A stretch of DNA of 64,000 nt from Alphaproteobacteria bacterium. GTDB lineage: Bacteria > Pseudomonadota > Alphaproteobacteria > GCA-016699305. This document shows positions 8,358-15,013 of the stretch, in pieces. Each line of letters opens with the position of its first letter. Position 1 is the first letter of the stretch. The notes beneath the pieces are model-generated. The model did not search any database. It worked only from the letters and a program-made list of their open reading frames with translations, and was not told the DNA's origin. The position numbers and the translations under genes are program-made. The stretch covers positions 1,488,001-1,552,000 of the forward strand of contig CP064970.1 of assembly GCA_016699305.1 (NCBI GenBank). The letters are read 5' to 3'.

Positions 8358-9677
8358 TCAAGATTTGGCGACAGGAATGGGGCCGACCAGAATCTTATCG
8401 ATGCGGCGACCATCCATATCCACGATCTCGAAGCGATGCTGATTCCATATCAGGCTCTCGCCGGTTTGCGGCACATGGCCTAGACGCGCCAGCATAAATC
8501 CCGCCAAAGTATGAAAATCCTCGTCCGGTTCGCGCAGCCCACGCAAAGATAATTGCGCCTCGATCGTCTCGATGGGTGCCAGACCCTCGACCAGCCATGT
8601 GCCATCCTCGCGGCGCACCACCATCGGCTCGTCGCCCTGGCCCGGCTCGGGCAGATCGCCGGCGATGGCCGTCAAGATATCTGTGGGCGTGACCAACCCT
8701 TCGACGCTGCCATATTCATCCACCAGCACCGCCACATGCTGGCCGGATTGGCGAAAGATATCCAGCAAACGCAAAACCGGCGTGCCGTCAGGAACGATCA
8801 AGGGTTCGCGCAAGGCGCGGCGAACCTCTAAGAGCCGGCCTGCGGCCAAATCTTGCATCAGATCGCGCGCATGAACGATGCCCAATATCTCGCGCAAATC
8901 TTGGCGTCCCACCGGCAGATGGCTGTGCGGGCTGGCCAGCAGCGCTTGACGTTGCGCTTCGGGGCTGGAATCGACATCGATCCACACCATGTCGGGGCGA
9001 GGCGTCATCAGACTTCGCGCGGTGCGATCGGTCAGACGCAACACCCCCTCTAACATCTGATGCTCGACGGGAAGGATCACGCCATGACGCGCGCCTTCGC
9101 GGATCAGGGCATGGACCTCTTCTTCCGTCACCGCCGGTCCCTTGCGCGTGCCGGTGCTCAGCAGGCGCAGGATCAACCGGCTGGGGGCCTCCAGCACCAT
9201 GGCCAAGGGCGCGGCCAGGGTCACCAAAACGGTCATCGGCCAAGCGGCCCACATCGCCAGACGTTCGGGATGGGCCAGGGCGGCTTGTTTGGGGACCAGC
9301 TCGCCCAGAACCAGGGTCAGCCATGCAATTCCGCCGCCCACTAGGGCAAAGGCCAGGCCTTGGGCATGCTCGGCCACCCATGGCCACGGATAAGCGGTCA
9401 AGGCGTCGGCCACCGGCTGGGCCAGCTCGGCCGCGCCATAGGCCCCTGAAAACACGCTGATGAGGGTAATGCCCACCTGCACGGTGGACAAAAGCCGCGC
9501 CGGACGATCCATCAGGCGCAAGGCGGCACGGGCCGCAGCCACACCCGCGCCCTTGCCCGATTGGATCAATGTCTGTAAACGCACGCGCCGCGCCGAAACC
9601 AGCGCCAATTCCGCCATCGACAAAAAGCCGTTCAGCAGCGTCAAAACGAGAAGGACGGCGACCTGACCGAATTCCAT
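8358..9677 (-). CDS. CNNM/CBS-domain/CorC-HlyC family membrane protein
   Basis: 439 residues in the canonical three-part order of the UPF0053/TlyC family. First is an N-terminal CNNM membrane domain with about four helices (opens L-L-N-G-F-L-S-M-A-E-L-A-L-V-S-A and contains L-V-L-G-E-L-V-P-K). Next is a CBS pair (M-T-P-R-P-D-M-V-W-I-D, I-L-G-I-V-H-A-R-D-L, then V-L-V-D-E-Y-G-S-V-E-G-L-V-T). Last is a C-terminal CorC_HlyC domain (W-L-V-E-G-L-A-P-I-E, then D-F-H-T-L-A-G-F-M-L). Relatives are implicated in magnesium and other divalent cation efflux; calling it a haemolysin would be misleading. Confidence 0.92.
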   Translation of the reverse strand: MEFGQVAVLLVLTLLNGFLSMAELALVSARRVRLQTLIQSGKGAGVAAARAALRLMDRPARLLSTVQVGITLISVFSGAYGAAELAQPVADALTAYPWPWVAEHAQGLAFALVGGGIAWLTLVLGELVPKQAALAHPERLAMWAAWPMTVLVTLAAPLAMVLEAPSRLILRLLSTGTRKGPAVTEEEVHALIREGARHGVILPVEHQMLEGVLRLTDRTARSLMTPRPDMVWIDVDSSPEAQRQALLASPHSHLPVGRQDLREILGIVHARDLMQDLAAGRLLEVRRALREPLIVPDGTPVLRLLDIFRQSGQHVAVLVDEYGSVEGLVTPTDILTAIAGDLPEPGQGDEPMVVRREDGTWLVEGLAPIETIEAQLSLRGLREPDEDFHTLAGFMLARLGHVPQTGESLIWNQHRFEIVDMDGRRIDKILVGPIPVAKS

Positions 9678-9719
9678 GGCCTGATCACCGTCCTTATTTG
9701 AAAGCTATGTTCATCAAAC

Positions 9720-9739
9720 GCCCCGCCCCCAGGCGGGGC
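9720..9739 (-). terminator. Likely intrinsic terminator hairpin
   Basis: GCCCCGCC, a four-base loop, then GGCGGGGC form a perfect 8-bp GC stem 31 bases past the stop of the small minus-strand gene at 9770. The run after the stem on that strand is only GTTTG, so termination would be weak. Confidence 0.5.
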
Positions 9740-9769
9740 AACCCATGCGTCCCGCCAACATCCGCGCGC

Positions 9770-10096
9770 TTAGCGCACTTCCATGCTGAGAGCGTTCGCC
9801 GTCGGCTTGCTGCCGGGATTGTGGCGGACGGCATGGCCACCGCGCATACCTATGGATCCGCGCGCGGTAGGCGATGTAAGATCGCCCTTATCAGCGAGTT
9901 CCACTACTGCTATTCTGCGCACATCGCTAAGGGCTGCAGACATTTCCTTGGCAGCCAACGGGCGGCCATTTCCAAACATCGCCGCATGAGCGCCTTGGCC
10001 TCTCAGCGCGGTCACCCGCACACCCCACGCAAACGGATCGCAGGCCGCAGGCAAATTCTCACCCAAGATTTTACGTGGCTGTTCACAGTTTGTCAT
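9770..10096 (-). CDS. Small hypothetical protein
   Basis: 108 residues, no recognised family, no signal peptide or membrane segment. Support for a real gene comes from context: the ATG at 10096 has AGGAG nine bases upstream, a plausible promoter lies at 10128-10158, and a GC-rich hairpin follows the stop. Composition is rich in Ala, Arg and Gly, with two Cys near the N-terminus (M-T-N-C-E, then A-A-C-D-P). It lies at the start of an accessory region, and nothing in it indicates a function. Confidence 0.5.
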   Translation of the reverse strand: MTNCEQPRKILGENLPAACDPFAWGVRVTALRGQGAHAAMFGNGRPLAAKEMSAALSDVRRIAVVELADKGDLTSPTARGSIGMRGGHAVRHNPGSKPTANALSMEVR

Positions 10097-10127
10097 GACA
10101 CATGGCTCCTAGTCGTTCCATGCACCT

Positions 10128-10158
10128 ATTTTAACACTAAAAGTTATCTTTTCGTCAA
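10128..10158 (-). promoter_or_regulatory. Putative sigma-70 promoter of the small gene at 9770
   Basis: Reading the minus strand, TTGACG (10158-10153) is followed after 19 bases by TAAAAT (10133-10128). The spacer holds the short palindrome AAAAGATAACTTTT. Spacing is slightly long; an 18-base alternative gives TTAAAA. Confidence 0.45.
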
Positions 10159-10187
10159 CGCTTGATGATTTATTTCATCCATCATCT

Positions 10188-10364
10188 GGCGCTTTAGCGC
10201 CACAGTCGCGCCAGCTCATTAATAATAATGATTTAAATCAATTCGTTATATAAAATTAACTGTCAATGATACAGCCACTCAAATTCCTATCGACTCCGAT
10301 GTCTTCTTTCGTGTCCTACATGTCAGATGGAGGAGAGGGCGCTGTTCGTCGCGTCCGTCTTTCC
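10188..10364. other. AT-rich intergenic stretch, no gene seen
   Basis: Contains a small GGCGC-TTTA-GCGCC hairpin at 10188-10201 and an AT-rich run around 10215-10265 that differs from the surrounding high-GC DNA. I see no credible coding frame. Confidence 0.5.
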
Positions 10365-10829
10365 TCAACGCCCCTTGGCGGGTGCCGGTTGAGGCGGCGA
10401 TGCGCCGGGCGTTTCGAAATTCAGGTGTTCGCTGCCGGCTTGGGGCTGTGGAACCTGAATTTTGTTGCTCGCGCCCATGTCACGAATAGCGCTTTGCAGC
10501 GCCGAGAGGATGGATTGATCCGTCTCCTCGGGCGAGGGCGCAGGCGGGGCGGGGGACGCCTTGGGCTGACTTGCCGCTATGGGAATGGGCGGCGCGGCCG
10601 GGGGCTTGGGCGCGGCCACCTTCACCGGGCGGCGCGCGTTACGATCGTCGCTGGTCGCGAAGCGGATATGTTCGCCTCTTGTACGCTCACCCACAAGGCG
10701 AACATATCTATTTATCGCCGTGTGCATGTTGCCGTTTTGACATTGACCAAGATCGGCCTTCAGCATCTCGAAGTATTGACGAAATACTGATAGCGCTTCA
10801 ACATCTAGCCCATTATCATGCCAAGGCAC
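10365..10829 (-). CDS. Chimeric ORF ending in a duplicate of the proline-rich protein's C-terminus
   Basis: 154 residues from a GTG. The C-terminal half (from R-R-P-V-K-V-A onward, including E-E-T-D-Q-S-I-L-S-A-L-Q, I-R-D-M-G and S-E-H-L-N-F-E-T-P-G-A-S) is clearly homologous to the C-terminus of the 344-residue protein at 12446-13480. The Pro/Ala-rich linker is also shared. The N-terminal half (Q-Y-F-E-M-L-K-A-D-L-G and following) has no counterpart there and no recognised family. It therefore looks like a duplicated 3' end fused to unrelated sequence. The frame is kept through a diverged copy, which argues that it was or is translated, but there is no clear ribosome site or signal peptide. 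It may be a gene remnant. Confidence 0.5.
   Translation of the reverse strand: MPWHDNGLDVEALSVFRQYFEMLKADLGQCQNGNMHTAINRYVRLVGERTRGEHIRFATSDDRNARRPVKVAAPKPPAAPPIPIAASQPKASPAPPAPSPEETDQSILSALQSAIRDMGASNKIQVPQPQAGSEHLNFETPGASPPQPAPAKGR
10369..10640 (-). repeat. Diverged direct repeat, copy of 12449-12720
   Basis: About 270 bases resembling the 3' end of the proline-rich gene at 12446, in the same orientation. Similarity stops abruptly just past the codons for R-R-P-V-K-V at about 10640. The two copies bracket the two-gene module at 10891-12035. Confidence 0.8.
10665..10708. promoter_or_regulatory. 13-bp perfect inverted repeat
   Basis: GATATGTTCGCCT (10665-10677) and AGGCGAACATATC (10696-10708) are perfect complements around an 18-base loop. 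It lies inside the non-homologous part of the chimeric ORF. It could be an RNA hairpin or a binding site; its role is unknown. Confidence 0.5.
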
Positions 10830-10890
10830 GAGTGGGTCGCGTGACGCCCCGCGTAGCTCAAGAGAACGAAAGATCGGGTGGGATCAAACC

Positions 10891-11538
10891 ATGGCAAAAG
10901 AGCTCGATGAATTTGTGTGCCAAGCCGTGTTGGCAGGGCTGTCCGAGGATAAAATCGCCGAAGCTCTGGCGGCAGCTGGATGGCCGCAGACCGCCATCAA
11001 GGAGACGATGGCAAGATACCATTTCCAGCCATCCTTCCCGCTCGCCGTGCCACGCCCCGGAACATTCTCTTCGCCGAGAATAAGCGTCTTGAATGTATTT
11101 TCCTTCGCGCTGCTCTACACGATCATCCACGCTTCTGTTAGCATACTGTTCACGATCCTTGACCGTTACCTACCCGATGGGCTTGGCCAATATGGCAGGG
11201 GATATTATTATTCGACCGACCTTGCTGCCGCGATACGCGATCAGTTTGCCATCCTCATCGTCGCCTTGCCCTCTTTCTTTGGCATCGAACGCGCGCGCCA
11301 AAAGAACGCCAAGCGGCTGCGTCAAGCCATGCCGCGCCTAAGGCTATGGCTCATCAACCTCACATCGCTTCTGGGCTGGAGCGTGCTGTTCTGCATGGCC
11401 TGTGGCACGGTATATTACTTTCTGGATGGCGAGTTGGGGGTGCGGTTCTTGCTCAAACTGGCGATACTCGCCATGATCGTCCTAGGTTCCAACCTCTATT
11501 ATCGGCTTGAAGTTCGTAAAGCCGAGGAATCGGCCTGA
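10891..11538 (+). CDS. DUF5671-like membrane protein
   Basis: 215 residues. A short N-terminal helical region (L-S-E-D-K-I-A-E-A-L-A-A-A-G-W-P-Q) precedes four hydrophobic segments, at roughly residues 70-90, 115-130, 150-172 and 180-195. The region V-F-S-F-A-L-L-Y-T-I-I-H, then L-P-D, then I-R-D-Q-F-A-I-L-I-V resembles DUF5671 membrane proteins, whose function is unknown. The ATG is preceded only by a weak purine-rich site. The stop overlaps the start of the next gene (TGATG), so the two are co-translated and probably act together. Confidence 0.75.
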   Translation: MAKELDEFVCQAVLAGLSEDKIAEALAAAGWPQTAIKETMARYHFQPSFPLAVPRPGTFSSPRISVLNVFSFALLYTIIHASVSILFTILDRYLPDGLGQYGRGYYYSTDLAAAIRDQFAILIVALPSFFGIERARQKNAKRLRQAMPRLRLWLINLTSLLGWSVLFCMACGTVYYFLDGELGVRFLLKLAILAMIVLGSNLYYRLEVRKAEESA

Positions 11539-12035
11539 TGGGAATGGACCCGTCCAAACTGTTAAAAGGAGCGGTCGCTGTGGCACTCGCGTCCATCATT
11601 GTCTTCAGCGCAAGTGTGGTGGGATCGCCTTGGGAGCGGCGCAAGCAAATTCAGGATCAAGAAATTCGATACGGTATCGCGTTGATCGCGGAAAAACTCA
11701 ATGAACACCGAGGCAGCCACCCAACCATCCCTGCGTCGCTGGAGGAACTGGGCTGCAAATCTTCTTCCGCTTGGCATAAACGAAAGACCCATCTAGGCCA
11801 AGCAGGATGCGCAACCCGAGAGATTTCATACGAAAGGCTTTCATCTGAAAGCGCGAAGATTTGCGCGACATTCCATAGGCCAGGGCCATCCGACCTTAAC
11901 AAAGACACTACTGCATTGGGCTATTATGGCTACCAGTCGGATGAAGTCACCAAGACACTCGCCCCGCTCGCCGCTCACCCAGCAGGACGGTTCTGCTTTA
12001 CGCTTGAGGTAGAGCCGAAACCAGAGAAAAAATAG
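11538..12035 (+). CDS. Hypothetical protein with N-terminal membrane anchor
   Basis: 165 residues, starting within the stop of the DUF5671-like gene. An N-terminal hydrophobic helix (A-V-A-V-A-L-A-S-I-I-V-F-S-A-S-V-V) is followed by a soluble domain with four Cys (L-G-C-K, A-G-C-A-T, I-C-A-T-F, R-F-C-F-T) that probably faces the periplasm. The layout is like a minor pilin or a periplasmic sensor, but there is no prepilin cleavage motif and I recognise no family. The tight coupling suggests a complex with the upstream membrane protein (inference). Confidence 0.7.
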   Translation: MGMDPSKLLKGAVAVALASIIVFSASVVGSPWERRKQIQDQEIRYGIALIAEKLNEHRGSHPTIPASLEELGCKSSSAWHKRKTHLGQAGCATREISYERLSSESAKICATFHRPGPSDLNKDTTALGYYGYQSDEVTKTLAPLAAHPAGRFCFTLEVEPKPEKK

Positions 12036-12038
12036 TGT

Positions 12039-12236
12039 TCACGTCTCAAGCAGAACCTCGCCCACCATCTCCTTGGGCCGCTCAAGCCCGAGCAGCGCGA
12101 GGCGGGATTTGAAAGCCGCGAGGTGTTCCCGGACGATCAGAATCGCGTGTCCTTGCACTTGTTGCGGGCCATCTAGCCGACGGACGCAAAGGCCAAGAGC
12201 CGTGCGGGTGCTTATTCTAAACCGAAATGCCTTCGG
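12039..12236 (-). pseudogene. Possible gene remnant (open frame without a convincing start)
   Basis: The minus strand is open for 65 codons between stops and encodes a plausible peptide (contains L-C-V-R-R-L-D-G-P-Q-Q, H-A-I-L-I-V-R-E-H-L and E-R-P-K-E-M-V-G-E-V). The only usable start is a GTG at 12158, giving 39 residues without a ribosome site. It reads like the C-terminal end of a lost gene. Bases 12237-12445 contain nothing I can assign. Confidence 0.35.
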
Positions 12237-12445
12237 CTAGGACAGGTGATGGACTCCCGCTTTCGTGTTTTATTCTTGCAGGTTATGTGGATAATGAAGG
12301 TGTCGAGAGAGGGATGAAATATCTAAAGGAGAAGGGACATGGCATCCGCTCGTTTACATGCTCGCGCATGCAGGCATCCATCACCCGCCCTTCACGCTGA
12401 TGCTGAATCGCAGATTCTTCTCTGAAAAACGGATACCGCCTTTTC

Positions 12446-13480
12446 TCAATGCCTCTTGACGGGGGGCGATTGGAGCGCGGATGCGCCGGGCGTCTCGAAA
12501 TTCAGATGCTCGCTGCCCGGCTGAGGTTGCGGCACCTGAAGCTGGCCGCCCACGCCCATGTCACGAATGGCTTTTTGCAGTGCCGAGAGGATGGATTGAT
12601 CCGTCTCTTCAGGCAATGGCGCGGGTGGCGCGGGGGATGCTTTGGGCGGAGGTGCCTTCGTGGGAATAGGGGACGGCGGCGGAACCGGCTTGGCCACCTT
12701 CACCGGGCGGCGCGTGGTGGAAGACGGCAACAAAGTAGCCTGGATGTTATAGGAAGACACCGGCGGCTCGCCCGATGCCGCCGCGCTCCCTTCGCCCCAG
12801 CGGCCCGGCAACAGAATCGGACCTGGCGCAGCGTTTGTTCCTTGGGATGACTGGGCGGTGGATAGGCCCGATTCCGACTCGGCTTCTTCCGCCTCGGCGG
12901 GGGGGGCGGCGGCGCGGCGTACCCATGCGATGGGCGTTGCCACGTCCCGCACCTTTAAGGAAGGTCGGTCCGTCAATTCTCCTAACAAGGCCGCGACGCT
13001 CTGGCGCACGCTGTCGCGCACCAAATCGTCAAACCCCCAGGCCAGACAACGCCGCGCCACCACCGCGTTACGGGAAGGGGCCATCTCCTCGCGCGGCGTG
13101 ACAGGGAGCGGATAGGGCGTCGCCCAGCCCAATCCGGCGGCGTCAAAAGGTTTGCCCGTGCCTTGCGGTGTGTCGTCGGTGGAAGGCTTTGACGTCATGC
13201 GCGAACGAGACTGGGCAGGCATCAAAGCGGGGCGCAGGCCCTGAACGACTGGCTCGATCACTTCTTTGGGCTGGGGCGGCGGTTCCGGCAGACCCGCTGG
13301 GGCGTCTTTGGCCGCCGCCTCGCCATGGCCAACGGATGATTCCGTATGCTCATTGGCCCAGGCCCTGCCCGTGGCCAGCCCCGTGCTGAGCACAAGGGCC
13401 AGCCAAAGCATTGCCATGATCCGGCCAAAATGTCGGTATGGGATCGGGTGCGCGGCTTTCATCACGCTTTCAGTGTACAA
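12446..13480 (-). CDS. Secreted proline-rich hypothetical protein
   Basis: Up to 344 residues from a TTG at 13480, or 338 from the ATG at 13462. A signal peptide is clear (M-L-W-L-A-L-V-L-S-T-G-L-A-T, cleavage near R-A-W-A-N-E). The mature protein alternates Pro/Ala-rich low-complexity segments with one conserved-looking central domain (V-V-A-R-R-C-L-A-W-G-F-D-D-L-V-R). It ends in a short module (E-E-T-D-Q-S-I-L-S-A-L-Q-K-A-I-R-D-M-G) that is duplicated at 10365-10640. No family recognised. It is divergent from kdsA, with a small palindrome (TTACCCT/AGGGTAA, 13484-13502) between them. Confidence 0.75.
   Translation of the reverse strand: MYTESVMKAAHPIPYRHFGRIMAMLWLALVLSTGLATGRAWANEHTESSVGHGEAAAKDAPAGLPEPPPQPKEVIEPVVQGLRPALMPAQSRSRMTSKPSTDDTPQGTGKPFDAAGLGWATPYPLPVTPREEMAPSRNAVVARRCLAWGFDDLVRDSVRQSVAALLGELTDRPSLKVRDVATPIAWVRRAAAPPAEAEEAESESGLSTAQSSQGTNAAPGPILLPGRWGEGSAAASGEPPVSSYNIQATLLPSSTTRRPVKVAKPVPPPSPIPTKAPPPKASPAPPAPLPEETDQSILSALQKAIRDMGVGGQLQVPQPQPGSEHLNFETPGASALQSPPVKRH
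12449..12720 (-). repeat. Diverged direct repeat, partner of 10369-10640
   Basis: The 3' part of the proline-rich gene. It is the presumed source copy, because here the homology continues into an intact longer gene with a signal peptide. Confidence 0.8.
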
Positions 13481-13541
13481 AGCCTTACCCTAAGAAAGGG
13501 TAACCGTTTCTTCATCATCCCCGTTTAGCAAAGGACGGATC

Positions 13542-14399
13542 ATGACCACGCCTACCCCCCGTAATGTCCGCATCGGCTCACTTGAACTGGGCAATGATCG
13601 GCCTTTGACCCTGATCGCGGGGCCTTGCGCCCTGGAAAGCCGTGCGCATGCTCTAGAAATGGCCGAGGCCTTGACAAAATTGGCGGGGCGTTTGGGTATA
13701 GGATTGATTTATAAGACATCTTTTGACAAGGCCAATCGCACCTCATTGGGCACGGATCGGGGTCTGGGCATGGATAAGGGCCTGCCCATCCTGGCCGAAT
13801 TGCGCGAGACATTCGGTTGCCCCGTCATCACCGATGTTCACGAGGCCGAGCAATGCGCTCCCACCGCCGAAGTGGTGGATGTGTTGCAAATCCCCGCTTT
13901 TTTGTGCCGTCAGACCGATCTGTTGCTGGCCGCCGGACGCACCGGAAAGGCCATCAACGTGAAAAAGGGCCAGTTTTTGGCTCCGTGGGACATGAAAAAC
14001 GTGGCCGCCAAGATCGCCAGCACCGGCAATGACAACATCTTGCTGTGCGAGCGCGGCGTGACTTTTGGGTATAACCGTCTGATCAACGACATGCGCGCTT
14101 TGCCCATCATGGCCCAGACCGGCTATCCGGTGGTGTTCGACGCCACCCATTCGGTGCAAGAGCCGGGCGGTTTGGACGGGCGTTCGGGCGGTCAGCGCGA
14201 ATTCGTCCCCGTTCTGGCCCGCGCCGCCGTAGCCGTGGGCGTGGCCGCCGTCTTTATGGAAACCCATCAGGATCCGGACAAAGCCCCCAGCGACGGCCCG
14301 AATATGGTGCCTTTGGCCGATATGCCGGCCTTGCTGGAAACCCTGATCGCCTTTGATCGTTTGGCCAAAACACGGCCTGTCATGGCGCAAACGGCATGA
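13542..14399 (+). CDS. kdsA: 3-deoxy-8-phosphooctulonate (KDO8P) synthase
   Basis: Condenses phosphoenolpyruvate with arabinose 5-phosphate to KDO8P for the lipopolysaccharide core. 285 residues, the normal length. Motifs include I-A-G-P-C-A-L-E-S near residue 25, Y-K-T-S-F-D-K-A-N-R-T-S, N-V-K-K-G-Q-F-L-A-P, and F-D-A-T-H-S-V-Q-E-P-G-G. The Cys at residue 29 is at the position that distinguishes metal-dependent enzymes (Aquifex type) from metal-independent ones, which have Asn there (E. coli type). A metal-dependent enzyme is therefore expected. An AAAGGA site lies nine bases before the ATG. Confidence 0.96.
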   Translation: MTTPTPRNVRIGSLELGNDRPLTLIAGPCALESRAHALEMAEALTKLAGRLGIGLIYKTSFDKANRTSLGTDRGLGMDKGLPILAELRETFGCPVITDVHEAEQCAPTAEVVDVLQIPAFLCRQTDLLLAAGRTGKAINVKKGQFLAPWDMKNVAAKIASTGNDNILLCERGVTFGYNRLINDMRALPIMAQTGYPVVFDATHSVQEPGGLDGRSGGQREFVPVLARAAVAVGVAAVFMETHQDPDKAPSDGPNMVPLADMPALLETLIAFDRLAKTRPVMAQTA

Positions 14400-14423
14400 G
14401 GCCGGGGGAAGACACCGAGAATG

Positions 14424-14451
14424 AAGCTTGCGGCTTGGGCCTAGCAAGCTT
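14424..14451 (+). terminator. Hairpin after kdsA
   Basis: AAGCTTGC and GCAAGCTT form a perfect 8-bp stem around a 12-base loop, 25 bases after the kdsA stop. No long T run follows, so this is a possible rather than a strong terminator. Confidence 0.4.
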
Positions 14452-14522
14452 AACCTTAGGCAAGACGGTGCGAATCGTCCTGTGGTCTGTCACGCAGGAC
14501 AACAACGGGAGCTGCGTTCACG

Positions 14523-14822
14523 GTGAACATTGATCTGGTCGTCAATGCGCGAGGCAAGGTTTGCCTGATTCACGATGCGCCGTTCGCTGGAACGCCGCTG
14601 TGGGTCCGCTATCACACTGATATGCGCCGCATTGAAGTTCTCTTTGATAACGGCACCAGCGACACCATCGAGCATCCGGTGCCCGATGACGTGCATCCCT
14701 ATCTGATGCGCATCAACAAGATCCTTATCATCCGCATTGACGGCGACGAGCCTGTCGAAGGCTATGACACCGCCTTTATCCGCAAGGACGAAAGCGATCT
14801 TGAGACCCACGCCACCGCGTGA
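14523..14822 (+). CDS. Small conserved-looking hypothetical protein
   Basis: 99 residues from a GTG, with GGGAG upstream. The sequence is acidic and beta-rich (I-D-L-V-V-N-A-R-G-K-V-C-L-I-H-D-A-P-F, then L-W-V-R-Y-H, then K-I-L-I-I-R-I-D-G-D-E-P-V-E-G-Y-D). It has no signal peptide or membrane helix, so it is presumably cytoplasmic. I do not recognise a family. It stands alone between kdsA and the convergent gyrA. Codon use is like that of its core neighbours, which favours a long-resident gene. Confidence 0.7.
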   Translation: MNIDLVVNARGKVCLIHDAPFAGTPLWVRYHTDMRRIEVLFDNGTSDTIEHPVPDDVHPYLMRINKILIIRIDGDEPVEGYDTAFIRKDESDLETHATA

Positions 14823-15013
14823 TGCGGCCTGACCTTTCGCCGAAGAAGTATCGCGCCACTGAACGAACGGACCCCACACCGCAGTAGCAGAGGCTAAGAC
14901 GGCCGGAATCGCGCCACGAGTAGGCTATGCCCTATTCAGGCACCGATGCTCCCCCCACATATTCGATGGCTCCTGGCATCGCGCGTATACACTTTGAGTT
15001 TCGTATACGGTGT

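Noticed and set aside
10266..10790. Plus-strand 174-codon frame
   Set aside because: Runs antisense to the duplicated proline-rich segment, and the equivalent frame appears over the intact copy at 12449; no ribosome site.
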